Below are positions 1-6,248 of a stretch of 6,636 nt of DNA, one piece after another. Where the stretch lies: positions 1-6,636 of the forward strand of contig JAFCZV010000242.1 in the NCBI GenBank assembly GCA_019314155.1, in the 5' to 3' direction. The position numbers and the translations under genes are program-made. The notes under the pieces are model-generated. The model made no database searches. It was not told the origin of the DNA and worked only from the letters and a program-made list of their open reading frames with translations. Source of the DNA: Deltaproteobacteria bacterium. Its GTDB lineage: Bacteria; Desulfobacterota; Desulfobacteria; Desulfobacterales; UBA11574. Position 1 is the first letter of the stretch. Each line of letters opens with the position of its first letter.

Positions 1-46
1 CTAAATACCTGAGTAGTTACGTGACAGACTCTAACTCGAATCTCTC

Positions 47-784
47 ATGCAGAACTTCAAAATTATCATCGAGTACGATGGCAGCGCTTATCACGGTTGG
101 CAGCGTCAGCCCACAGATCGAACCATTCAGGGCGAAATTGAGAGCACACTAATGACCATGACAGAAAATAGGGTCACCCTGATCGGCTCCGGCAGAACGG
201 ATGCCGGCGTTCACGCCTTTGGCCAGGTGGCCAATTTCCGATGCAACACATCACTGGGTGCTGAAGTTTTTCAAAATGGGCTCAACAGTCTTTTGCCCGA
301 AGATGTTGTCGTAACATCGTGCGAAGCGGTTCCTGAAAAGTTTCACGCTCAATACGATGTAAAAAGCAAAACGTATCATTACAGAATTTTGAATCGACGA
401 CTTCCTGACGCCATTTTCCGGCGGTACGCCTGGCACATCCGGAAAAAACTCGATCTGAATGCCATGCGGAACGCACTTTATTATATTGTCGGCCGCCATG
501 ATTTCAAAGCATTTGAAGGGTCGGGAAGCCCCAGAACCAGTACTGTCCGCTGTGTTATGAATGCAGATTTTGTGGAAACCGATAATGGATATCTGGTTTT
601 AAAAATAGAAGGCGACGGGTTTCTTAAATTTATGGTGCGCAATATTGTGGGGACACTTGTGGATGCCGGTCTTGGTAAGATTACCCTCAACGACTTTAAG
701 CGCATACTCGCTTCAAAGGATCGTAACCTTGCTGGGATAACTGCGCCCGCACATGGATTGTTCCTGATGGAAGTCAAATATTAA
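47..784 (+). CDS. truA: tRNA pseudouridine(38-40) synthase TruA
   Basis: The 245-residue product is a full-length TruA, which isomerises uridine to pseudouridine at positions 38-40 of the anticodon arm of many tRNAs in the cytoplasm. The N-terminal signature YDGSAYHGWQRQ (residues 10-21) and the active-site block GSGRTDAGVHA (47-57) are both present; Asp52 is the expected catalytic aspartate. The C-terminal half carries the usual FLKFMVRNIVGTLVDAG segment (about 193-207). Length matches Gram-positive-type TruA (about 245-250 aa) and is slightly shorter than the E. coli enzyme. The ATG at 47 is the only reasonable start, because an in-frame stop lies at 32-34 and the protein begins as family members do. 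No Shine-Dalgarno sequence is visible upstream, so translation may be coupled to a gene beyond the left edge. It converges on the ClC gene. Family assignment is certain; translation initiation is the only oddity. Confidence 0.97.
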   Translation: MQNFKIIIEYDGSAYHGWQRQPTDRTIQGEIESTLMTMTENRVTLIGSGRTDAGVHAFGQVANFRCNTSLGAEVFQNGLNSLLPEDVVVTSCEAVPEKFHAQYDVKSKTYHYRILNRRLPDAIFRRYAWHIRKKLDLNAMRNALYYIVGRHDFKAFEGSGSPRTSTVRCVMNADFVETDNGYLVLKIEGDGFLKFMVRNIVGTLVDAGLGKITLNDFKRILASKDRNLAGITAPAHGLFLMEVKY

Positions 785-846
785 CGGGCTGCTTCCCAAA
801 TCATTTTTCGCCGGCGCCGAAGCGTTTCCTTACCCGCTCAAAGAGA

Positions 847-867
847 CGGCTGTTTGGGCAACAGCCG
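847..867. terminator. Hairpin between convergent truA and ClC genes
   Basis: A perfect 8-bp inverted repeat (CGGCTGTT / AACAGCCG, loop TGGGC) ends one base before the stop codon of the minus-strand ClC gene and 63 bp after the truA stop. It could terminate transcripts from both sides. Neither strand has a strong uninterrupted T-run: the minus strand continues TCTCTTTG and the plus strand reaches a short T5 only about 12 bases further on. It is therefore a convergent-gene hairpin of moderate terminator quality rather than a textbook rho-independent terminator. Confidence 0.6.
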
Positions 868-868
868 G

Positions 869-2686
869 TTAAGACCTGTTTTTCATCTTTTGTATCTGCT
901 CATTGTAATATGCAATAACCTCTCTTCGATTCAGCATTCCGATCAGGATACTATGATCTTCGTCTTTTACCACAGGAAGGCTGTCGATATTTTTTACGGT
1001 AAATTTTTGCAAAACCGCATTCAAATCTTCCGAAGGTGTTGTTAATATGATGTCAAAGGTGGCAACATCATTCATCACCACGAGATTTCCGATTCCCCGA
1101 GTAAAGAGAACTGCCCGAATATCCGTACTGGAAAATATCCCCGCCAGCCTGTTATGCTGATCGACAACCGGGAAGTAGTGCTGCTTTGTCTCAGGGAAAA
1201 ATTCTCTGAAATCTCCAAACGTCATGTTCTGGGGAATGACGTCCACCTTTTTCACAAGATGCATCAGGTCTTTCACTCTGATGGCCTGCAGAATATCCAC
1301 GAAGAAATCTCCTGAATGGGCCGGAGAGTTGATCTTGCTTTTGACCTGTTTTTCATAAATGGTCCACTTGCGCGCTGCAAGATAAGATACCGAACATACC
1401 AGAAGGCTGGGAAGAAGCAGATGATACGAGTTGGTCATTTCGCTTACAAATATGATGGTTGAAATGGGCGTATTTGAAACCGCTGTGAAAAACCCTGCCA
1501 TGCCCACCACAACAAACGCCCCGGGCTCGGTGACGATGCCGGGCATAATCAGATGAAACATCTTCCCTACCACACCGCCCGTGGCGCCGCCAATCACAAC
1601 GGATGGACCAAAAACCCCGCCGCTGCCTCCGGAACCGATGGAAAAAGATGTGGTCAACACCTTACCAACAGCTAGAAAAAGTAAAAACGGAATTGTCAGT
1701 TCATTGTGTATGGCTTGCTGAACAAACCCGTACCCAAAGGCCAGGGTCTGGGGTAAGAAGAAGCCCACCAGTCCGGTACACAGTCCTCCGATGGCAGGTT
1801 TGAAATGATTGGGTATTTTGATGGCCTTTGAAACTTTGATGACGCCATAAAACGCTTTAACGTAAAAAATCCCCATTCCCACAAGAACAAGGGAAAGCAC
1901 CAGATAAGGCCCCAATTCCAAAGGATTGCGGAATATAAAATCCGGTGATTCGAACAGAGACCCCCATCCGAATACCAGACAAAACAGACAGTAGGCAACC
2001 ACCGAGGAGATCCCGGCAGGGATAATAACTTCAGGTTCGAACTCCGGATCGCGGTACAACACCTCGGCGGCAAAAAGCGCGCCGGCCAACGGAGCGCGAA
2101 AGATACTCCCAACCCCGGCCCCGACCCCGGCAGCCATCATGATCCGCCGTTCCCGGTCTGACAGTTTCAATACTGTTGCCAGAAATGAGCCAAAGCCTGC
2201 TCCGATTTGAGCGATGGGGCCTTCCCGACCGCCTGAACCACCGGTGGTCAGTGTCAGTGCGGAAGCAATGGTCTTGATAATGGGGACCCTTCCACGTATA
2301 AAACCGCCTTTCCGGTGGTAGGCGTCGATGGCAGCGTCCGTGCCGTGACCTTCGGCTTCAGGGGCATAGGTATATACCAGCCATCCGCTCAGAAGACCCC
2401 CGAACGCCGGAAGGAAAAAGAGAAGGATGGGGTTAAACAGCGTGTTCGTGGGCGGAATGAGATGATGCTCCCCGGCCGGAGCCGGGGGTCGGTAGCCGGC
2501 AAGAACATCCAAAAAAAAGTGTACACCGAGCCGGCACAGGTAATGAAAAACAACTGAACCGAGCCCCGCGATAATACCAATTAATACAAAATAGAGCGTC
2601 CATTTTCCGGCCTGTGCGATATTAATTGACCGTTCTTTTCCGGCAAAGGATCCGATAATATTTTTTAAACGGTTCAATAGTCCCAC
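869..2686 (-). CDS. ClC-family anion channel/transporter with two C-terminal CBS domains
   Basis: This 605-residue integral membrane protein moves chloride or another small anion across the inner membrane. The ClC core spans about residues 28-440 with many hydrophobic helices. Signature blocks are GHGTD (113-117, where E. coli has GSGIP), GREGP (153-157, gating Glu155), APLAGALFAAEVL (198-210) and GGVFGP (356-361); Tyr444 fits the conserved anion-coordinating tyrosine. Two cytoplasmic CBS domains follow (about 471-528 and 535-593) and probably give nucleotide-dependent regulation. The start is GTG at 2686, only 8 bp after the aminotransferase stop. The nearest SD-like sequence (AAAGG) lies inside the end of that gene, so translational coupling is likely. 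Two core positions are atypical: the filter serine is replaced (GHGTD) and the residue aligning with E. coli Glu203 is Val209. Family assignment is firm; whether it is a channel or an exchanger, and for which anion, cannot be read from the sequence. Confidence 0.95.
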   Translation of the reverse strand: MGLLNRLKNIIGSFAGKERSINIAQAGKWTLYFVLIGIIAGLGSVVFHYLCRLGVHFFLDVLAGYRPPAPAGEHHLIPPTNTLFNPILLFFLPAFGGLLSGWLVYTYAPEAEGHGTDAAIDAYHRKGGFIRGRVPIIKTIASALTLTTGGSGGREGPIAQIGAGFGSFLATVLKLSDRERRIMMAAGVGAGVGSIFRAPLAGALFAAEVLYRDPEFEPEVIIPAGISSVVAYCLFCLVFGWGSLFESPDFIFRNPLELGPYLVLSLVLVGMGIFYVKAFYGVIKVSKAIKIPNHFKPAIGGLCTGLVGFFLPQTLAFGYGFVQQAIHNELTIPFLLFLAVGKVLTTSFSIGSGGSGGVFGPSVVIGGATGGVVGKMFHLIMPGIVTEPGAFVVVGMAGFFTAVSNTPISTIIFVSEMTNSYHLLLPSLLVCSVSYLAARKWTIYEKQVKSKINSPAHSGDFFVDILQAIRVKDLMHLVKKVDVIPQNMTFGDFREFFPETKQHYFPVVDQHNRLAGIFSSTDIRAVLFTRGIGNLVVMNDVATFDIILTTPSEDLNAVLQKFTVKNIDSLPVVKDEDHSILIGMLNRREVIAYYNEQIQKMKNRS

Positions 2687-2694
2687 TAAAGCAG

Positions 2695-4005
2695 TTAGCC
2701 TTTCAAATCCTTCACTCCTTGCAGAACAATATTGAAAAGTTCAGGGATTTCGTTTTCTTCCAGGCAAGAAAAAGCGACTCTCAAATCCTTCTCTCCGATG
2801 GAGATAAGCCCGACCCCGTATTTTTCCAGCAGGTGGACCCTGAGTGTTTCAGCATTCACAGATTTTAAACGGATACACATAAAATAACCGGAGTTAAACG
2901 GATACACATCCCAGGCGTCTGTGAATCTGGAATCCGAGAGAACTTCTTTAACACGAATGGCCCTGTTTTTCAGTATTTCAAATTTTTCTTCTTTTTCCGC
3001 CGTATAGTTGTCGTCCTGCATGGACTTGAGTACAATGGTCTGACCCAGATGGGACGCATTGGAAATTGCCCCCCGGATACTTCCGGCCGTCTTCCTTTCG
3101 AGTGCATCGTAAACCCCCTTTTCGTCACCGTCTATCACACACCCGTAAGTTATAAAACCGACTCTCAAACCCCAGACAAAATTTTCCTTTGTAGCGCCAT
3201 CGAGTTTTACGCCGAGCAACCTGGGATGCCGGTCACAAAGATTTGCAAAAAGGGATTCTTTCAAGGTCTGGTCTTCATAAAAAAGTCCGAAATAGGCGTC
3301 ATCCATAACCGCAATGACGTTTGTACCTTCATCAGCGACCGAGGTAAGGATTTCGACAATTCGTTCCCCCTCTTCTACTGTGGCTGTATAACCGGTAGGA
3401 TTATTTGGAAAATTCAATAAAACAGATATCTTATCACGTTTTTTGGCTTCGGCTTTGATGGTTTCCTCAAACGCTTCAAGATTAAGCCCTCCGTTTTCCG
3501 AAAACATGGGATAATGTCTTATTACCGCCCCTTTTTTGACATTCAAAGCCATGTTATAGTTTCTCCACATCATGTCCGGCAAAACAACCACATCATTGGG
3601 GTCTAACCAGACATCCGCGAACGTGCTTATGGCATGGGTAATACCACATGTAACCACCGGGAGACTCACGCTTTTACCGGAAAGAGATGGATTTTTTATA
3701 AACAGGGAATCGAGCCAAATTTTTCTTAACGCCGGAATTCCAAAAGAGGGTGCATAGGTTAACGACGCCGCAGGCCGGATACCGCAAATGGAATCCATAA
3801 CCGAAGGGAAAATCATGGTTCTCCCCTTCTCAGTAGCGATCCCTATGGTCGCATTTAACTTGTGGGCTTTTTCCTTGGCCTCAGCACTTTGACTCAAGAT
3901 CCCTTTAGGGAAAAAAAGATTTTTTCCCACATCAGACAGCATTTCCATAAGATACGGATTGCCTTTTTCGATGACCTGATTGAGGGATTGAGCGATAGGG
4001 TTCAT
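2695..4005 (-). CDS. PLP-dependent class I/II (fold-type I) aminotransferase, specificity unknown
   Basis: The product is 436 residues when started at the ATG at 4005. I chose this start because AAGGAGG (4014-4020) lies 8 bases upstream; an upstream in-frame ATG at 4053 would add 16 residues but has no such site and lies inside the leader. It is a cytoplasmic enzyme expected to move an amino group between an amino acid and a 2-oxo acid. Class I/II landmarks are intact: NNPTG (201-205), Asp235 and Tyr238 of DDAY, the probable Schiff-base Lys273 in DGATKE, Arg281 eight residues later as in aspartate aminotransferase, and substrate-carboxylate Arg409 in LRVAFS. Residues around the lysine (DGATKENFVWGLRVGF) differ from the usual S-x-S-K pattern and suggest a distinct subfamily, so I give no substrate. 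It leads a probable two-gene operon with the ClC gene. Confidence 0.93.
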   Translation of the reverse strand: MNPIAQSLNQVIEKGNPYLMEMLSDVGKNLFFPKGILSQSAEAKEKAHKLNATIGIATEKGRTMIFPSVMDSICGIRPAASLTYAPSFGIPALRKIWLDSLFIKNPSLSGKSVSLPVVTCGITHAISTFADVWLDPNDVVVLPDMMWRNYNMALNVKKGAVIRHYPMFSENGGLNLEAFEETIKAEAKKRDKISVLLNFPNNPTGYTATVEEGERIVEILTSVADEGTNVIAVMDDAYFGLFYEDQTLKESLFANLCDRHPRLLGVKLDGATKENFVWGLRVGFITYGCVIDGDEKGVYDALERKTAGSIRGAISNASHLGQTIVLKSMQDDNYTAEKEEKFEILKNRAIRVKEVLSDSRFTDAWDVYPFNSGYFMCIRLKSVNAETLRVHLLEKYGVGLISIGEKDLRVAFSCLEENEIPELFNIVLQGVKDLKG

Positions 4006-4013
4006 AAATTTAA

Positions 4014-4020
4014 CCTCCTT
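4014..4020 (-). promoter_or_regulatory. Strong Shine-Dalgarno site that sets the aminotransferase start
   Basis: On the minus strand the sequence reads AAGGAGG followed by 8 bases and then ATG. This is a near-perfect anti-16S match at ideal spacing. It decides in favour of the start at 4005 over the in-frame ATG at 4053. Confidence 0.92.
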
Positions 4021-4076
4021 GAATATGGAATGTTTGGAATTCATTTTTAACAATATCTACATAAATTACAATAAAT

Positions 4077-4104
4077 CTTATAGTTTAGACATAAAGTATG
4101 TCAA
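4077..4104 (-). promoter_or_regulatory. Sigma70-type promoter for the aminotransferase-ClC operon
   Basis: A perfect -35 box TTGACA (4099-4104) is followed after 16 bases by TATAAG (4077-4082). The predicted transcription start is near 4070, giving a leader of about 65 nt before the ATG at 4005. It lies downstream of the PxxKW terminator, so the operon is probably transcribed independently of that gene. The boxes are seen directly; activity is inferred. Confidence 0.7.
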
Positions 4105-4173
4105 GTGAAAAACGCTTGAAAAATGGGGAAGATGAGAAAGCACCGAAAGTACGGATTGGAATTGATGGCAGAC

Positions 4174-4204
4174 AAAAAACCCCGCCCTTTAAAAGGGCGG
4201 GGTT
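4174..4204 (-). terminator. Rho-independent terminator of the PxxKW gene
   Basis: A perfect GC-rich stem, CCCCGCCC (4180-4187) with GGGCGGGG (4195-4202), is extended by A/T pairs on both sides. On the minus strand it is followed by six T (4174-4179). It lies 22 bp beyond the stop codon of the cysteine-rich gene and above the aminotransferase promoter, separating the two transcripts. The plus strand has no T-run after the stem, so it is directional. Confidence 0.92.
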
Positions 4205-4226
4205 CATTGGTCGATAGAAAGCAACA

Positions 4227-4505
4227 TTACCTGTTTCCTCTCTTGGATGCTTTGAGCGGATTAATTTTCGTCTTTGATGCAGAGGATTGTTTGGTAACAT
4301 GTGAAGCGAAATTGCAATCCCCGGTTTTCCATTTTAACGAAGGGTCAGGGCATGCTGTGCAGTACCATTTGGTTAAAAATTCAGCGCTTCGGTTGCAGCC
4401 GTCACATTTCTCTACAGTCTCGTGACAAATTCCGCCATTGTATGAACACCCTTTTGCCGTCATAAAAGGGCAGTCAAAGCCTTTCCTAACTGTTGTACAA
4501 ACCAT
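4227..4505 (-). CDS. PxxKW family small cysteine-rich protein
   Basis: This 92-residue protein, counted from the ATG at 4505, matches the PxxKW cysteine-rich family that I associate with sulfate-reducing Desulfobacterota; its function is not established. Residues visible are Cys3, 12, 20, 27, 34, 37, 49, 52 and 64, with two CxxC pairs (34/37 and 49/52). The family signature PSLKW sits at 55-59, followed by GDC. There is no signal peptide or membrane segment, and the C-terminal 25 residues are Lys/Ser-rich and cysteine-free. Nine cysteines in 64 residues suggest Zn or Fe-S binding in the cytoplasm (inference). A GTG at 4514 would add three residues. I prefer the ATG because the SD-like AAAGGG (4516-4521) is 10 bases from it but only one base from the GTG. 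The gene is monocistronic, with its own promoter and terminator. Confidence 0.85.
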   Translation of the reverse strand: MVCTTVRKGFDCPFMTAKGCSYNGGICHETVEKCDGCNRSAEFLTKWYCTACPDPSLKWKTGDCNFASHVTKQSSASKTKINPLKASKRGNR

Positions 4506-4533
4506 TGGAATCACGCCCTTTCAAAAAAAAATC

Positions 4534-4569
4534 AAAAAAAAAGCCTGGGGACTTTCGTTCCCGGCCTTT
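4534..4569 (-). terminator. Terminator-like hairpin with U9 tract in the 5' leader of the PxxKW gene
   Basis: On the minus strand GCCGGGA (4559-4565) pairs with TCCC...GGC (4543-4551, with a two-base CA bulge). It is closed by a G-U and A-U pairs and immediately followed by nine T (4534-4542). After GA there is a second run of nine T (4523-4531), then the SD-like AAAGGG and the start codon. The structure sits between the predicted transcription start (about 4589) and the gene, where a terminator would act as an attenuator. It could alternatively end a very short leader RNA of about 50 nt. Hairpin and T-runs are seen directly; attenuation is inference. Confidence 0.7.
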
Positions 4570-4595
4570 TGGATCCATGTCGAAAAAGCTGACGA

Positions 4596-4624
4596 AATAT
4601 AAACAGGCAAACAACGCTTGTCAA
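4596..4624 (-). promoter_or_regulatory. Sigma70-type promoter of the PxxKW gene
   Basis: TTGACA (4619-4624), a spacer of exactly 17 bases and TATATT (4596-4601) form an almost consensus promoter. The predicted start near 4589 gives a leader of about 84 nt that contains the terminator-like hairpin. A promoter this strong in front of an intrinsic terminator fits high basal initiation with control at elongation (inference). Confidence 0.8.
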
Positions 4625-4864
4625 TAAAAATTTTTACCATTAAAAAATGCGTGAAATGAAGCGCCCGGCTGCCCGGTTGAAACAAGATCACCGCTCTGCT
4701 TCGACACTCTGAGGGATCGGGGAGCGTTGGTGCGGCTAAATACGACTAAATTTTTTATGGAACCGTAACAAAAGAACTGTTGATTTTTTGTTTAAAAATT
4801 GGCAAGTTGTCAGGTGTGGATCGATGGAAAATTTTACAATTTACATCTTTTTCAATATTGTTAA
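4625..4864. other. Non-coding part of the divergent intergenic region, no gene recognised
   Basis: Together with the PxxKW leader and promoter and the kdsD leader, this makes about 600 bp without a convincing gene between the divergent PxxKW and kdsD genes. Roughly 4660-4735 is GC-richer than its surroundings. It holds a 21-codon plus-strand frame (4647-4712) with no ribosome site, which I do not call. From about 4740 the DNA becomes markedly AT-rich. I found no tRNA, known riboswitch core, insertion-sequence end or tandem repeat. Confidence 0.5.
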
Positions 4865-4892
4865 TTGAAATATCACAGATAGCCATTATAAT
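4865..4892 (+). promoter_or_regulatory. Candidate kdsD promoter, overlapped by an inverted repeat
   Basis: TTGAAA (4865-4870), 16 bases and TATAAT (4887-4892) form a good sigma70-type promoter pointing to kdsD. It would give a leader of about 205 nt. A weaker alternative, TTGCCT (5041-5046)-17-TACTTT (5064-5069), would give a leader of about 30 nt. An inverted repeat TTTCAAT-N7-ATTGAAA (4850-4870) ends on the -35 box and could be an operator. The region is AT-rich, so chance matches are more likely here than for the two minus-strand promoters. Confidence 0.5.
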
Positions 4893-5104
4893 TAGATATA
4901 TTTGATGAAATCATCTTAATTCTCTAAATGAGCGCAAACAAAATGGAAACTTTTTTACGTGTTTAATTTATTATACATTTCGAAGGTCCGGATACCATTC
5001 CTATATATGAGACATTCTTTTTTAACAAAATACCACTTAATTGCCTAGACTTAGGGTTACCGTTACTTTTACACATAATTGTCAATAACAGAGGTTTATC
5101 CCAG

Positions 5105-6079
5105 ATGCTCATAAAGCAAGCTGTTGAAGTGCTAAAAATAGAGGCCGAAGGCCTTCTGAAACTGGCAGAACGTATTGATGAAAACTTTTCTGAAATGGTG
5201 GAACTCATCTGCCGATCCAAGGGTCGTTTAATCCTGAGCGGCATGGGCAAATCCGGACTGGTGGGCCGGAAAATTGTCGCGACGCTAAACAGCACAGGAA
5301 CACGGTCGCTCTTTTTACACCCAGCCGAGGCAATGCATGGAGATCTCGGCATTGGCGGTTCGGATGATATATTTATTGCACTCTCCAACAGCGGTGAAAC
5401 CGAGGAACTCAATGTTCTGGTACCGAGCATCCGAAAATTCGGATGCACCATCATTGCCTTTACCGGAAATAAAAATTCGACCCTGGCAAGACACAGTGAC
5501 ATCGTCATAGACGTTGCCGTTGAAAAGGAGGCCTGCCCCCTGGGCCTCGCCCCGACGGCAAGCACCACGGCACTTCTCGCCATGGGGGATGCCCTTGCTG
5601 TTGTTTTGAGTAACAAGAAACATTTTAACTCGTGTGATTTTAAAAAGATTCATCCCGGAGGGATTCTGGGCCAGCGGCTTTCAAGCAAAGTTAAAGACAT
5701 CATGTTAACCGGCGAGTCGGTTCCCCAGGTTCCTGAAGGCACCGCCATGAAAGACGCCGTCCGGGAAATAAATCGCCTGGAGTTGGGGGTAACGTTCGTC
5801 ATCAAATCTGACGGCACACTGGCCGGCATCATCACAGACGGTGACTTGAGACGCCTGATGGCCAAAAACAAATCTATTGTCGATCTAACCGTTGAAGATG
5901 TTATGACAAAAGATCCCTGGGCCGTCCACCTGGATTCTCCGGCCTATGATGCCTTGAACTTAATGGAAGAATACCAGATCACGGTGCTCCCCATAACCGA
6001 CGCTAACAGAAAAGTTCGGGGAATTTTGCACCTGCATGATATTTTAGGGAAAGGCGAATTCAAATTCAATGGGACCTAA
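5105..6079 (+). CDS. kdsD: D-arabinose-5-phosphate isomerase (KpsF/GutQ/KdsD family)
   Basis: The 324-residue enzyme interconverts D-ribulose 5-phosphate and D-arabinose 5-phosphate, the first committed step toward Kdo for lipopolysaccharide or capsule, in the cytoplasm. The SIS domain covers about residues 37-170, with GMGKSG (46-51), HPAEAMHGDLG (72-82) and SNSGET (94-99). Lys49, Glu101, Glu142 and His183 (HPGG) match E. coli KdsD catalytic residues Lys59, Glu111, Glu152 and His193 at a constant offset of ten. Two CBS domains follow (about 195-255 and 260-318). Length fits the family (about 320-330 aa). The ATG at 5105 has GAGG (5091-5094) ten bases upstream. Other Kdo genes are not in the window; downstream on the same strand is a phosphofructokinase gene after 169 bp, and no clear terminator is seen between them. 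KdsD versus its KpsF or GutQ paralogues cannot be separated by sequence alone. Confidence 0.95.
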   Translation: MLIKQAVEVLKIEAEGLLKLAERIDENFSEMVELICRSKGRLILSGMGKSGLVGRKIVATLNSTGTRSLFLHPAEAMHGDLGIGGSDDIFIALSNSGETEELNVLVPSIRKFGCTIIAFTGNKNSTLARHSDIVIDVAVEKEACPLGLAPTASTTALLAMGDALAVVLSNKKHFNSCDFKKIHPGGILGQRLSSKVKDIMLTGESVPQVPEGTAMKDAVREINRLELGVTFVIKSDGTLAGIITDGDLRRLMAKNKSIVDLTVEDVMTKDPWAVHLDSPAYDALNLMEEYQITVLPITDANRKVRGILHLHDILGKGEFKFNGT

Positions 6080-6248
6080 TCCGGATCATCTAAGGACTTG
6101 TGGGTTGCATTGTCTTATATCGTGAAAAGGCCCCCCATCTCCGGCGCTTATCCTCAGGCGGGTAATCAAAGGCTCACCGAAGTCTTGCTGTAGGGAACGT
6201 GCTCGCTGTTTCAGTTCAACATAGAGAACCGTGAAAAAAGAGGACGTC
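6080..6248 (+). other. Gap between kdsD and the phosphofructokinase gene
   Basis: In these 169 bp I find no gene, no stem with a T-run and no convincing -35/-10 pair. An 18-codon frame overlapping the kdsD stop (ATG at 6069) has no recognisable product. The SD site AGAGG (6239-6243) for the next gene is at the end. Co-transcription of the two genes is possible but not shown. Confidence 0.45.

Noticed and set aside
2315..2557. Plus-strand open frames of 60-80 codons across the ClC gene
   Set aside because: Shadows of the GC-richer third positions of a clear minus-strand gene, with no ribosome sites or known domains.
4006..4053. Aminotransferase start at the in-frame ATG at 4053
   Set aside because: The AAGGAGG site 8 bases before the ATG at 4005 is far better, and the extra 16 residues do not resemble the start of the family.
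4123..4425. 100-codon plus-strand frame across the PxxKW gene
   Set aside because: It is antisense to the PxxKW gene and runs through the terminator stem at 4174-4204; no family resemblance and no ribosome site.
4486..4578. 30-codon minus-strand leader frame (ATG at 4578) spanning the leader hairpin and overlapping the PxxKW start, as in a leader-peptide attenuator
   Set aside because: No Shine-Dalgarno upstream, and the residues (FFF, then FF encoded by the T-runs) are simply the U-tracts read in frame. Kept only as a remote possibility.
4647..4712. 21-codon plus-strand frame in the intergenic region
   Set aside because: Too short, no ribosome site, no recognisable product.
4963..5616. 217-codon open frame antisense to kdsD
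   Set aside because: It overlaps a certain kdsD gene, has no recognisable domain and its composition is that of a shadow frame.
6150..6185. Short resemblance to a 16S rRNA segment (GGTAA...GGCTCACC)
   Set aside because: Only a few interrupted bases match and nothing flanking resembles rRNA; most likely chance.
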